Positions 49,741 to 58,811 of a DNA stretch of 64,000 nt are shown here, piece after piece. Origin of the DNA: Jejubacter sp036620675 (GTDB taxonomy: Bacteria; Pseudomonadota; Gammaproteobacteria; Enterobacterales; Enterobacteriaceae). The notes under the pieces were generated by a model. That model saw only the letters and a program-made list of their open reading frames with translations. It made no database searches and was not told where the DNA came from. The stretch lies in the NCBI GenBank assembly GCA_036620675.1, contig JAZHEE010000008.1; one strand, given 5' to 3'. The position numbers and the translations under genes are program-made. The stretch's first letter is position 1; the number at the start of each line of letters is the position of its first letter.

Positions 49741-52557
49741 ATGAGTGACTTTAAATCCACCCTGAATTTGCCGGAAACAGGGTTCCCGATGCGCGGCGAT
49801 CTCGCTAAGCGCGAACCGGGCATGCTGGCGCGTTGGACCGATGACGATTTGTATGGCGTCATCCGCAAAGCGAAAAAAGGCAAAAAAACCTTCATTCTTC
49901 ATGATGGCCCTCCCTACGCGAACGGCAACATTCATATTGGTCACTCGGTTAATAAGATTCTGAAAGACATTATCGTGAAGTCCAAAGGGCTTTCCGGTTA
50001 CGACTCCCCGTACGTCCCAGGCTGGGACTGCCACGGCCTGCCTATCGAACTGAAGGTTGAGCAGCTGATCGGCAAGCCGGGCGAGAAAGTGTCTTCCGCC
50101 GAGTTCCGTGCCGCCTGCCGCAAGTACGCCGCCGAGCAGGTGGAAGGCCAGCGTAAGGACTTTATCCGTCTTGGCGTGCTGGGCGACTGGAGCCATCCCT
50201 ACCTGACCATGGACTTCAAAACCGAAGCCAACATCATTCGGGCGCTGGGTAAGATTATCGGCAACGGCCACCTGCATAAAGGGGCCAAGCCGGTTCACTG
50301 GTGCGTGGACTGTCGTTCGGCGCTGGCCGAAGCCGAGGTGGAATATTATGACAAAACCTCGCCGTCCATCTATGTGGCCTTCCAGGCGACCGATGCCGCT
50401 GCGGTGACCGCGAAGTTTGGCGTAAATAATGTAAAAGGGCCGGTCTCTCTGGTTATATGGACCACCACACCCTGGACGCTGCCAGCCGACCGCGCCATCT
50501 CGCTGCATCCGGATTTTGACTATGCGCTGGTTCAGGCGGAAGGCCGGGCGCTGATCCTGGCGAAAGAGCTGGTGGAAAGCGTGATGCAGAGCGCCGGTAT
50601 CGAAGGCTGGCAGATTCTGGGCACTGCAAAAGGGGCCGATCTGGAGCTGTTGCGCTTTAAGCATCCGTTTCTGGACTTCGACGTTCCGGCCATCATGGGC
50701 GATCACGTGACGCTGGATGCCGGTACCGGCGCGGTACACACCGCAGGCGGTCATGGCCCGGACGACTACACCATCAGCCAGAAATATGGCCTGGAGATCG
50801 CCAACCCGGTCGGGCCGGATGGTCGCTTCCTGCCGGGTACTTATCCGACGCTGGATGGCCTGCAGGTCTTTAAGGCCAACGATGTCATCGTTGAGCTGTT
50901 ACGTGAAAAGGGCGCGCTGCTGCACGTCGAAAAGCTGCTGCACAGCTACCCGCACTGCTGGCGCCATAAAACGCCGATCATCTTCCGCGCCACGCCGCAG
51001 TGGTTCATCAATATGGATCAGAACGGCCTGCGTAAAAAATCCCTGGAAGAGATCAAGGGCGTGCAGTGGATTCCGGACTGGGGCCAGGCGCGTATCGAAT
51101 CCATGGTCGCTAACCGTCCTGACTGGTGTATCTCCCGCCAGCGTACCTGGGGGGTGCCGATGTCTCTGTTCGTGCACAAAGAGACAGAAGAACTGCATCC
51201 GCGCACCCTGGAACTGATGGAAGAAGTGGCAAAGCGCGTGGAAGCGGACGGCATCCAGGCCTGGTGGGATCTCGATCCCCGCGACATCATGGGTGATGAG
51301 GCCGACAACTACGTGAAGGTACCGGATACCCTGGACGTCTGGTTTGATTCCGGCTCTACCCATGCCTCCGTGGTGGACGTGCGTCCGGAATTTGCTGGTC
51401 ACGCCGCCGATATGTATCTGGAAGGTTCCGACCAGCATCGCGGCTGGTTTATGTCTTCGCTGATGATCTCCACGGCGATGAAGGGCAAAGCGCCTTATCG
51501 CCAGGTACTGACACACGGCTTCACCGTGGATGGACAGGGGCGCAAGATGTCCAAGTCTATCGGCAATACCGTCAGTCCGCAGGATGTGATGAACAAGCTG
51601 GGGGCCGATATTCTGCGCCTGTGGGTGGCTTCCACCGACTACACTGGCGAAATGGCGGTTTCTGACGAGATCCTTAAGCGTGCCGCTGACAGCTATCGCC
51701 GTATCCGTAATACTGCCCGCTTCCTGCTGGCCAACCTGAACGGGTTCGATCCCGCGAAGGATATGGTGAAGCCGGAAGAGATGGTGGTGCTGGATCGCTG
51801 GGCGGTAGGCTGCGCTCGCGCCGCCCAGGACGATATCCTGAAGGCATACGAAGCGTACGACTTCCATGAAGTGGTACAGCGTCTGATGCGCTTCTGTTCC
51901 GTTGAGATGGGCTCCTTCTATCTGGATATTATCAAGGATCGCCAGTACACCGCGAAAGCGGACAGTGTGGCGCGTCGCAGCTGCCAGACCGCGCTCTATC
52001 ATATCGTTGAAGCGCTGGTACGCTGGATGGCGCCGATACTCTCGTTCACCGCAGACGAGGTGTGGGGCCATCTGCCGGGCGAACGCGATAAGTACGTGTT
52101 CACCGGTGAATGGTATCAGGGGCTGTTTGGTCTGGCGGAAAATGAGCCGATGAACGATGCCTTCTGGGCTGACCTGCTGCAGGTGCGCGGCGAAGTGAAC
52201 AAGGTTATTGAACAGGCTCGTGCCGATAAGCGCGTAGGCGGTTCGCTGGAAGCGGCGGTGACGCTGTATGCCGAGCCGGAGCTGGCGGCGAAGCTGCGTT
52301 CGCTGGGCGAAGAACTGCGATTTGTCCTGTTGACCTCGGGCGCTGAAGTCGCAGATTATGCCGCAGCAGGCGAAGAGGCTGTGCCGAGTGAGCTGATTAA
52401 GGGCCTGAAAGTGGGTCTGAGCAAAGCCATTGGCGAGAAGTGCCCACGCTGCTGGCACTACACGACCGATATCGGTAAGGTGGCGGACCATGCAGAGATC
52501 TGCGGGCGCTGTGTCAGTAACGTCGCCGGTGACGGTGAACAACGTAAGTTTGCCTGA
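49741..52557 (+). CDS. ileS: Isoleucyl-tRNA synthetase
   Basis: IleS charges tRNA-Ile and edits valine. The 938-residue class I synthetase has the E. coli length, with HIGH (65-68 in NGNIHIGHS), the CP1 editing domain containing WTTTPWTLPADRA and TGAVHTAGGHGPDDY, KMSKS in GRKMSKSIGN, and a C-terminal zinc finger CPRCWHY...CGRCVSN. The ATG at 49741 matches MSDFKSTLNLPET; the extension upstream is ERIC sequence. Its stop overlaps the lspA start by one base. Confidence 0.98.
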   Translation: MSDFKSTLNLPETGFPMRGDLAKREPGMLARWTDDDLYGVIRKAKKGKKTFILHDGPPYANGNIHIGHSVNKILKDIIVKSKGLSGYDSPYVPGWDCHGLPIELKVEQLIGKPGEKVSSAEFRAACRKYAAEQVEGQRKDFIRLGVLGDWSHPYLTMDFKTEANIIRALGKIIGNGHLHKGAKPVHWCVDCRSALAEAEVEYYDKTSPSIYVAFQATDAAAVTAKFGVNNVKGPVSLVIWTTTPWTLPADRAISLHPDFDYALVQAEGRALILAKELVESVMQSAGIEGWQILGTAKGADLELLRFKHPFLDFDVPAIMGDHVTLDAGTGAVHTAGGHGPDDYTISQKYGLEIANPVGPDGRFLPGTYPTLDGLQVFKANDVIVELLREKGALLHVEKLLHSYPHCWRHKTPIIFRATPQWFINMDQNGLRKKSLEEIKGVQWIPDWGQARIESMVANRPDWCISRQRTWGVPMSLFVHKETEELHPRTLELMEEVAKRVEADGIQAWWDLDPRDIMGDEADNYVKVPDTLDVWFDSGSTHASVVDVRPEFAGHAADMYLEGSDQHRGWFMSSLMISTAMKGKAPYRQVLTHGFTVDGQGRKMSKSIGNTVSPQDVMNKLGADILRLWVASTDYTGEMAVSDEILKRAADSYRRIRNTARFLLANLNGFDPAKDMVKPEEMVVLDRWAVGCARAAQDDILKAYEAYDFHEVVQRLMRFCSVEMGSFYLDIIKDRQYTAKADSVARRSCQTALYHIVEALVRWMAPILSFTADEVWGHLPGERDKYVFTGEWYQGLFGLAENEPMNDAFWADLLQVRGEVNKVIEQARADKRVGGSLEAAVTLYAEPELAAKLRSLGEELRFVLLTSGAEVADYAAAGEEAVPSELIKGLKVGLSKAIGEKCPRCWHYTTDIGKVADHAEICGRCVSNVAGDGEQRKFA

Positions 52558-53072
52558 TGAGTAAACCGATATTTTCAACGGGGCTGCGCTGGCTATGGCT
52601 GGCGCTACTGATTCTGGTGGTGGATCTGGGCGTCAAACAGTGGGTGATGGATAATTTCCAGCTGTTTGAAACCCGGCCGCTGATTCCATTTCTGAATTTG
52701 CACTACGCCCATAATCCGGGCGCGGCATTCAGTTTCCTGGCGGATAAAGGAGGCTGGCAGCGCTGGTTCTTTGCCGGCATCGCCATTGGCATTGCGGTGG
52801 TTTTACTGGCGCTGATGTACCGCTCTGCGGCCAGCCAGAAGCTCAACAATATCGCCTATGCTTTGATTATCGGCGGGGCGTTGGGCAACCTGTTCGACCG
52901 TATGGTGCATGGCTTTGTGGTCGATATGATCGACTTTTATGTCGGCGACTGGCACTTTGCCACCTTTAACATTGCTGATGCGGGGATCTGCATCGGCGCT
53001 GCCCTTATCGTGCTGGAAAGCTTTATTACGCCTTCCGGTAAGAAGAAAGCGGCCAACAACAAGGGGAGCTAA
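52557..53072 (+). CDS. lspA: Lipoprotein signal peptidase LspA
   Basis: LspA (signal peptidase II) cleaves signal peptides of diacylglyceryl-prolipoproteins in the inner membrane. The 171-residue protein has four hydrophobic helices. The two catalytic aspartates lie in GALGNLFDRMVHGFVVDMID and FNIADAGI. NPGAAFSFL is the family signature. It overlaps ileS by 1 bp (TGATG) and fkpB by 1 bp (TAATG), indicating coupled translation. Confidence 0.97.
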   Translation: MSKPIFSTGLRWLWLALLILVVDLGVKQWVMDNFQLFETRPLIPFLNLHYAHNPGAAFSFLADKGGWQRWFFAGIAIGIAVVLLALMYRSAASQKLNNIAYALIIGGALGNLFDRMVHGFVVDMIDFYVGDWHFATFNIADAGICIGAALIVLESFITPSGKKKAANNKGS

Positions 53073-53542
53073 TGGCGGACTCTGTACAGAGCGACAGCGC
53101 AGTGCTGGTGCACTTCACGCTGAAACTGGACGACGGTTCTACGGCGGAGTCGACTCAGGCTAACGGTAAACCGGCGCTGTTTCGTATGGGGGATGGTTCC
53201 CTCTCTGAAGGGCTGGAACGGCATCTTCTGGGGCTGAAGCCGGGGGCAAAGAGTCAGTTTTCGCTACAGCCAGAAGAGGCTTTCGGCGTCTCCAGCCCGG
53301 ATCTGATTCAGTATTTCTCCCGGCGCGAATTTATCGATGCCGGGGAGCCGGAGCCCGGCACTATTATGCTCTTTACCGCAATGGACGGCAGCGAGATGCC
53401 CGGCGTGATTCGCGAAGTGAGCGGAGATTCCATTACTGTGGACTTCAATCACCCGCTTGCCGGGCGCACCATCCATTTTGATATCGAGGTGCTGGAAATC
53501 GATCCGGCACTGGAGGGGCAACATGCGGATTCTGCTGGCTAA
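53072..53542 (+). CDS. fkpB: FKBP-type peptidyl-prolyl isomerase FkpB (SlpA)
   Basis: FkpB is a cytoplasmic SlyD-like FKBP isomerase and chaperone. The 156-residue protein has the FKBP fold with an IF-domain insertion: LVHFTLKLDDGSTAEST, FRMGDGSLSEGLERHLLGLKPG, and NHPLAGRTIHFDIEVLEI. The C-terminal tail is somewhat longer than the 149 of E. coli because it runs into ispH. It overlaps ispH by 20 bp. Confidence 0.96.
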   Translation: MADSVQSDSAVLVHFTLKLDDGSTAESTQANGKPALFRMGDGSLSEGLERHLLGLKPGAKSQFSLQPEEAFGVSSPDLIQYFSRREFIDAGEPEPGTIMLFTAMDGSEMPGVIREVSGDSITVDFNHPLAGRTIHFDIEVLEIDPALEGQHADSAG

Positions 53543-54470
53543 TCCCCGGGGCTTCTGTGCCGGGGTCGACAGGGCTATCAGCATCGTAGAGAACGCGCTG
53601 GCGATCTACGGGGCGCCGGTATATGTGCGCCATGAAGTGGTGCACAACCGCTATGTGGTGGATGACCTGCGCGAACGTGGCGCTATTTTTATTGAAGAGA
53701 TCAGCGAAGTGCCGGATGGCGCTATTCTGATCTTTTCAGCTCATGGCGTTTCCCAGGCGGTGCGCAACGAAGCGAAGAGCCGCGATCTGACCATCTTTGA
53801 CGCTACCTGCCCGCTGGTGACCAAGGTTCATATGGAAGTGGCGCGCGCCAGCCGCCGCGGCGAAGAGTCGATCCTGATTGGCCATGCTGGCCATCCGGAA
53901 GTGGAGGGCACCATGGGCCAGTACAGCAACCCGAAAGGGGGCATGTATCTGGTGGAATCGCCGGACGATGTCTGGAAACTTGAGATCAAAGACGAAGGCA
54001 AGCTGTCGTTTATGACTCAGACCACGCTGTCGGTGGATGACACTTCCGAGGTGATAGATGCGCTGCGCGACCGCTTTCCGAAGATCGTCGGGCCGCGTAA
54101 AGACGATATCTGCTACGCAACCACTAACCGGCAGCAGGCGGTACGTGAGCTGGCGAGCCAGGCCGATGCGGTGCTGGTGGTGGGGTCAAAGAACTCCTCC
54201 AACTCCAATCGTCTGGCGGAACTGGCCAGGCGAATGGGGAAACCGGCCTGGCTTATCGACGACGCCAGCGACATTCAGGACAGCTGGCTGACTGATATAG
54301 CATGTGTGGGCGTTACCGCCGGCGCCTCAGCGCCAGATGTGCTGGTACAGAACGTGCTGGCGCGGCTGAAAGCGATGGGCGGCGGTGACGTGCTTGAGTT
54401 GACCGGCCGTGAAGAAAATATCTTCTTCGAGGTGCCCAGAGAGCTGCGACTGGATGCGCACGAAGCATAA
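53523..54470 (+). CDS. ispH: 4-hydroxy-3-methylbut-2-enyl diphosphate reductase IspH
   Basis: IspH makes IPP and DMAPP in the last step of the MEP isoprenoid pathway with a [4Fe-4S] cluster. The 315-residue protein has the three cluster cysteines Cys12 (NPRGFCAGV), about Cys96 (DATCPLVTKVH) and about Cys197 (DDICYATTNRQ), plus the conserved EVVHN and SAHG motifs. The ATG at 53523 lies inside the end of fkpB. A long in-frame extension upstream is a shadow of fkpB. A terminator follows. Confidence 0.97.
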   Translation: MRILLANPRGFCAGVDRAISIVENALAIYGAPVYVRHEVVHNRYVVDDLRERGAIFIEEISEVPDGAILIFSAHGVSQAVRNEAKSRDLTIFDATCPLVTKVHMEVARASRRGEESILIGHAGHPEVEGTMGQYSNPKGGMYLVESPDDVWKLEIKDEGKLSFMTQTTLSVDDTSEVIDALRDRFPKIVGPRKDDICYATTNRQQAVRELASQADAVLVVGSKNSSNSNRLAELARRMGKPAWLIDDASDIQDSWLTDIACVGVTAGASAPDVLVQNVLARLKAMGGGDVLELTGREENIFFEVPRELRLDAHEA

Positions 54471-54531
54471 GCCAGCGCTGTAACCGGGGCCGCAATCCCG
54501 GTTCATGCATATCATCGGCAGTATGCGAGAA

Positions 54532-54563
54532 TGCCAGATGGATAAACCGTCTGGCATTTTTTT
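54532..54563 (+). terminator. Terminator after ispH
   Basis: GCCAGATGG pairs with CCGTCTGGC (one wobble) and is followed by ATTTTTTT, ending the ileS-ispH transcript just before rihC. Confidence 0.9.
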
Positions 54564-54575
54564 ATGGAGAAGCCG

Positions 54576-55493
54576 ATGAACCGCATCCCGATTATCCTCG
54601 ATACCGATCCCGGCATCGACGATGCCGTGGCGCTTGCCGCCGCGCTCTTTTCCCCTCAACTGGATCTGCAATTGATTAGTACCGTAGCGGGTAATGTCGG
54701 GGTGGATAAAACCACCCGTAACGCATTGCAGCTAATTCATTTCTGGCAGGCGGACGTACCGGTGGCCCGCGGTGCGGCCACGCCGCTGGCGCGTCCCGGG
54801 CGCGACGCCGCCGGGGTGCATGGCATTTCCGGTATGGAAGGCTATGATTTTGTGGAGCACGATCGCGCGCCGCTGGCGATACCGGCTTTTCAGGCTATTT
54901 ATGAGCGCCTTACGGCAAGCCCGCAGCCGATGACGCTGGTGGCTATTGGGCCGCTGACCAATATCGCGCTGTTACTGACCCAGTATCCGGATGCCGTCGA
55001 TAAAATTCATCGTCTGGTCATTATGGGCGGCTCCGCCGGGCGCGGTAACTTTACCCCTAATGCTGAATTTAATATCGCCGTGGATCCTGAAGCGGCCGCC
55101 AGAGTCTTTACCAGTGGCCTGGATATTGTGATGTGCGGTCTGGATGTCACCAACCAGGCGATACTGGCGCCGGATTTTCTGGCGCAGCTACCGACGATGA
55201 ACCGCACCGGCGCCATGCTGCACGCGATCTTCAGCCACTATCGCAGCGGCAGTATGTCCACCGGCCTGCGGATGCATGACCTGTGCGCCATCGCCGCGCT
55301 GGTGCAGCCGCAGCTGTTTGAGCTGCGTGACTGCTTTGTCGCTGTTGAGACCCAGGGGCAGTGGACTGCGGGCACCACCGTGGTGGATATTGAAGGAAGA
55401 CTGGAGCAGCCGGCTAACGCCCGGGTAGCTCTGGGGCTGGATGTGGGTGGTTTTCGCCGCTGGGTGGCGGAATTACTGGCACAGGCGCCCTGA
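54576..55493 (+). CDS. rihC: Ribonucleoside hydrolase RihC
   Basis: RihC hydrolyses purine and pyrimidine ribonucleosides to base and ribose. The 305-residue protein has the calcium-binding DTDPGIDDA motif at the N-terminus, TVAGNV, RGAATPL, AIGPLTNIALLL and the C-terminal GLRMHDLCAIA with its catalytic and metal residues. The ATG at 54576 with GGAGAA in front is preferred over one at 54564, which would sit in the terminator T-run. The SDR gene follows 15 bp after the stop, suggesting an operon. Confidence 0.95.
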   Translation: MNRIPIILDTDPGIDDAVALAAALFSPQLDLQLISTVAGNVGVDKTTRNALQLIHFWQADVPVARGAATPLARPGRDAAGVHGISGMEGYDFVEHDRAPLAIPAFQAIYERLTASPQPMTLVAIGPLTNIALLLTQYPDAVDKIHRLVIMGGSAGRGNFTPNAEFNIAVDPEAAARVFTSGLDIVMCGLDVTNQAILAPDFLAQLPTMNRTGAMLHAIFSHYRSGSMSTGLRMHDLCAIAALVQPQLFELRDCFVAVETQGQWTAGTTVVDIEGRLEQPANARVALGLDVGGFRRWVAELLAQAP

Positions 55494-55508
55494 AAAGTGG
55501 AGGAGTGC

Positions 55509-56219
55509 ATGGCGGAATTTAACGGCAAAATCGCAGTAATCACTGGCGGCGCGGCCGGTATTGGTAAAACCCTGGTACAGGCCTTTGAGCAGGCGGGGGC
55601 GACCGTATGCAGTATCGATAAACAGCCGGGGTGTACCTTTACCGGCGATCTGGCCAGTGAGTCCGATCTGAACCACTTCGCCGATAGGGTGATTGCCCGT
55701 CACGGCGCGGTGGATTTCCTGATTAATAACGCCATGTTTATGAATGGCGGTATCGAAAATCTGAGCTGGCGGCAGTTCAACGAGGCGTTACAGGTGGGGA
55801 TCAGCGCCCCTTTCTGGCTCAGCAAACGCTTTGCGCCCTGTTTTCGCCCGGGGGCCGCTATTATCAATATCTCGTCGTCCCGCGACCGCATGAGCCAGCC
55901 CAATACGGAAAGCTATACGGCCGCTAAAGGGGGGATCTCGGCGCTGACTCACGCACTGGCAGTGAGCCTGGCGGGAAAAGCGCGGGTTAATGCTATTTCG
56001 CCGGGCTGGATCGATACCAATTTTACCGATTATCAGGGGCCGGACGCCGCTCAACACCCGGTGGGGCGAGTGGGCAATCCACTGGATATCGCTCATATGG
56101 CGCTGTTTCTGTGCAGCGAAAAGGCCGGATTTATCACCGGCGAGAATATCTGTATCGATGGCGGTATGACGCGCCAGATGATCTACCACGGTGACGGCGG
56201 CTGGCAGTTTCAGCCTTAG
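55509..56219 (+). CDS. Short-chain dehydrogenase/reductase (SDR), substrate unknown
   Basis: This 236-residue classical SDR oxidoreductase has the dinucleotide motif TGGAAGIG near the N-terminus, NNA at the core strand, a catalytic Ser in NISSSRD, and the active-site YTAAK. It ends with a GGMTRQMIYHGDGGW tail. The AxxD-type acidic residue after strand 2 (CSIDKQ) suggests NAD preference. The ATG at 55509 with GGAGGAG upstream is chosen over a GTG at 55497. E. coli has no gene between rihC and dapB. Close linkage to rihC hints at sugar or nucleoside metabolism, but this is only an inference. Confidence 0.85.
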   Translation: MAEFNGKIAVITGGAAGIGKTLVQAFEQAGATVCSIDKQPGCTFTGDLASESDLNHFADRVIARHGAVDFLINNAMFMNGGIENLSWRQFNEALQVGISAPFWLSKRFAPCFRPGAAIINISSSRDRMSQPNTESYTAAKGGISALTHALAVSLAGKARVNAISPGWIDTNFTDYQGPDAAQHPVGRVGNPLDIAHMALFLCSEKAGFITGENICIDGGMTRQMIYHGDGGWQFQP

Positions 56220-56374
56220 TCGTCATCGGAGAGCGGCAATGCCTTTTACTGATACTGAAGCCGTTTTGTCATAAATTTCTAATTATTGGGGCTTTCGGCT
56301 GGCGGCCCGGGCCCGGGCTGGCTAATCTGAGAGCGTTTTATTCGACAGTTCATTATTAAGAGTACAAGACAGAT

Positions 56375-57196
56375 ATGCATGATGCACAGGTTCGCGTCGC
56401 TATAGCCGGCGCCGGGGGAAGAATGGGCCGCCAGTTGATTCAGGCGGCGACGCAGGCGCAAGGGGTAACGCTGGGAGCGGCGCTGGAGCGTTCGGGGTCG
56501 ACGCTTGCGGGCAGCGATGCCGGTGAGCTGGCGGGGATCGGGCGCTGCGGGGTGAGCGTCGCCACCGCACTTGAGGATGTCGTTGACGATTTCGATGTGT
56601 TGATCGACTTTACCCGTCCGGAAGGAACGCTGAACCACCTGGCCTTTTGTCGTCAGCATGCTAAAGGCATCGTGATCGGCACTACGGGTTTTGACGATGC
56701 CGGAAAGCAGGCGATTCAGGACGCTGCCAGTGAAATACCGGTCGTTTTCGCCGCTAACTTTAGCGTTGGGGTTAATGTCCTGCTGAAGCTACTGGAAAAG
56801 ACCGCAAAGGTCATGGGCAATCATACTGATATTGAAATTATTGAGGCCCATCATCGTCATAAAGTGGACGCTCCATCCGGCACTGCGCTGGCGATGGGAG
56901 AAACCATCGCTGATGCGCTGGGCAAGGATCTGAAACAGTGCGCGGTCTGGTCCCGCGAAGGTCATACGGGTGAGCGCCTGCCTGGAACCATTGGTTTTGC
57001 GACGGTTCGTGCAGGCGATATCGTTGGCGAACATACGGCAATGTTTGCAGATATCGGCGAGCGTATCGAGATAACTCACAAGGCTTCCAGCCGGATGACT
57101 TTTGCAAATGGCGCTGTTCGATCTGCTTTGTGGTTAATGACGAAAAAAACTGGCCTTTACGATATGCGTGATGTGCTGGAACTCAATGAGTTGTAA
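56375..57196 (+). CDS. dapB: 4-hydroxy-tetrahydrodipicolinate reductase DapB
   Basis: DapB reduces 4-hydroxy-tetrahydrodipicolinate with NAD(P)H in the lysine/diaminopimelate pathway. The 273-residue protein has the E. coli length, with the N-terminal AIAGAGGRMGRQLIQ dinucleotide motif, TTGFDDAGKQA, and the active-site EAHHRHKVDAPSGTA. An AAGACAG-like ribosome site precedes the ATG. The terminator is at 57239. Confidence 0.98.
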   Translation: MHDAQVRVAIAGAGGRMGRQLIQAATQAQGVTLGAALERSGSTLAGSDAGELAGIGRCGVSVATALEDVVDDFDVLIDFTRPEGTLNHLAFCRQHAKGIVIGTTGFDDAGKQAIQDAASEIPVVFAANFSVGVNVLLKLLEKTAKVMGNHTDIEIIEAHHRHKVDAPSGTALAMGETIADALGKDLKQCAVWSREGHTGERLPGTIGFATVRAGDIVGEHTAMFADIGERIEITHKASSRMTFANGAVRSALWLMTKKTGLYDMRDVLELNEL

Positions 57197-57238
57197 GCCG
57201 TGTGATGTGGTAATTTCAATCATAATATATTGATTGTC

Positions 57239-57265
57239 AGGGTGATATTTTGTCACCCTTTTTAT
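57239..57265 (+). terminator. dapB terminator
   Basis: AGGGTGA pairs with TCACCCT around a 7-nt loop, followed by TTTTATTTATT. Confidence 0.88.
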
Positions 57266-57346
57266 TTATTGGTTTTGGTGTTTATTTTGCCTGAAGTTGT
57301 TATAATTTTTTGTTTTCATGCTTTTCTATATCATTTTTGGTAAATT

Positions 57347-57362
57347 TTGACCATTTGGTCTA
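57347..57362. promoter_or_regulatory. RutR box upstream of carAB
   Basis: TTGACCATTTGGTCTA matches the RutR consensus TTGACCA-N2-TGGTCAA in all but the last positions. It sits about 188 bp upstream of the predicted carA P1 start, close to the position reported for E. coli carAB, where RutR senses uracil and thymine and helps activate P1. The surrounding 57266-57520 stretch is very AT-rich, fitting IHF/PepA architecture, which I cannot place exactly. Confidence 0.75.
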
Positions 57363-57529
57363 CTTTGCTTAGCTGTGATAGAATGGTTTTTTAATTTTCT
57401 TCGCCATAAAGACCCTTTTGTGGCCTGGTTTTTTGCTTTTTTTGATTGTTACTCCTTAAATTTCTCTTCAGATACTCAAAATAATAATAAAAAACACCCT
57501 TAAGGCTGGACTTTCCCTCCGCCTCTCTC

Positions 57530-57535
57530 TAGAAT
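57530..57535 (+). promoter_or_regulatory. carAB P1 -10 hexamer
   Basis: TAGAAT followed by GCCGCCGTTTG reproduces the E. coli carAB P1 -10 and start region, the pyrimidine-regulated promoter. A weak -35 is expected about 17 bp upstream. Confidence 0.7.
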
Positions 57536-57594
57536 GCCGCCGTTTGTCAAAAATTCGCCGTGTCGTGCGGTAATTGCATTGATTCTTCCTTATG

Positions 57595-57633
57595 GTATGA
57601 ATTACTATGCAATAAAAGTGACTGTTTATTCCC
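57595..57633. promoter_or_regulatory. carAB P2 with tandem ARG boxes
   Basis: ATGAATTACTATGCAATA and the following GTGACTGTTTATTC are two adjacent ARG-box-like sites, near-identical to the E. coli carAB operator bound by ArgR and arginine. They overlap the P2 -10 region (TACTAT at 57603, with TTGATT -35 at 57579). Confidence 0.72.
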
Positions 57634-57644
57634 TGGAGGACGTT

Positions 57645-58793
57645 TTGATTAAGTCAGCGCTGTTGGTTCTGGAAGACGGAACCCAATTCCACGGTCGGGC
57701 CATTGGGGCATTAGGATCGGCCGTGGGAGAGGTCGTTTTCAATACTTCAATGACCGGTTATCAAGAAATCCTCACCGACCCTTCCTATTCCCGCCAGATT
57801 GTCACTCTTACTTATCCTCATATCGGTAATGTCGGTACCAACATGGCCGACGAAGAGTCTTCCCGGGTACATGCTCAGGGGCTGGTAATTCGCGATCTGC
57901 CTATTATTGCCAGCAACTTCCGGAGCACTGAAGATCTCTCCAGCTACCTGAAGCGCCACAATATTGTGGCCATTGCCGATATCGATACCCGCAAACTGAC
58001 GCGCCTGTTAAGCGAGAAGGGGGCTCAGAATGGCTGTATTATTGCCGGCGATAATCCCGATGCCGCCAGCGCGCTGGCGCAGGCGCGGGCTTTCCCGGGT
58101 CTTAAGGGAATGGACCTTGCGAAAGAAGTGACCTGCAATACCGTAAACTACTGGCGTCAGGGAAGCTGGACGTTGCAGGGTGGCCTGCCTGAAGAGCAGA
58201 GCGAAGAGGCGCTGGCGTATCACGTGGTGGCCTACGACTATGGCGCCAAGCGTAATATTCTGCGCATGCTGGTGGATCGCGGCTGCCGACTGACGATTGT
58301 ACCCGCCCAGACGCCGGCGGAAGAGGTGTTGAAAATGAATCCGGATGGCATCTTCCTCTCTAACGGTCCTGGCGATCCGGAACCCTGCGACTATGCCATT
58401 GAAGCGATTACCCGCTTTCTGGAAACCGATATCCCTGTGTTCGGCATCTGCCTTGGCCATCAGCTGCTGGCTCTGGCCAGCGGCGCTCGCACCGTGAAGA
58501 TGAAATTCGGCCATCACGGTGGCAACCACCCGGTGAAAGATCTGGACAGGGATTGCGTCATGATCACGGCGCAGAACCACGGTTTTGCGGTCGATGAAAG
58601 CACACTGCCGGAAAATCTGCGTGCGACCCACCGTTCGCTGTTCGACGGTACCCTGCAGGGGATTCACCGCACCGACAAGCCCGCGTTTAGCTTCCAGGGG
58701 CATCCCGAAGCAAGCCCCGGCCCGCACGACGCTGCCCCGCTGTTCGACCACTTTATTGAGCTTATTGAGCAACATCGCCACAGCGCGAAATAA
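57645..58793 (+). CDS. carA: Carbamoyl phosphate synthase small subunit CarA
   Basis: CarA is the glutaminase subunit supplying ammonia to CarB for carbamoyl phosphate synthesis (arginine and pyrimidine pathways). The start is TTG at 57645, as in E. coli, with GGAGGACG upstream; the product IKSALLVLEDGTQF aligns exactly. The 382-residue protein has the class I amidotransferase triad: Cys in GICLGHQLLAL, and His and Glu in QGHPEASPGPHD. An upstream in-frame ATG at 57534 lies in the promoter. carB follows 18 bp later. Confidence 0.98.
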   Translation: MIKSALLVLEDGTQFHGRAIGALGSAVGEVVFNTSMTGYQEILTDPSYSRQIVTLTYPHIGNVGTNMADEESSRVHAQGLVIRDLPIIASNFRSTEDLSSYLKRHNIVAIADIDTRKLTRLLSEKGAQNGCIIAGDNPDAASALAQARAFPGLKGMDLAKEVTCNTVNYWRQGSWTLQGGLPEEQSEEALAYHVVAYDYGAKRNILRMLVDRGCRLTIVPAQTPAEEVLKMNPDGIFLSNGPGDPEPCDYAIEAITRFLETDIPVFGICLGHQLLALASGARTVKMKFGHHGGNHPVKDLDRDCVMITAQNHGFAVDESTLPENLRATHRSLFDGTLQGIHRTDKPAFSFQGHPEASPGPHDAAPLFDHFIELIEQHRHSAK

Positions 58794-58811
58794 TCAGGAG
58801 CAAGAAGAGCC

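Noticed and set aside
50899..52578. 559-residue minus-strand frame over ileS
   Set aside because: It is an antisense shadow of ileS with no signals.
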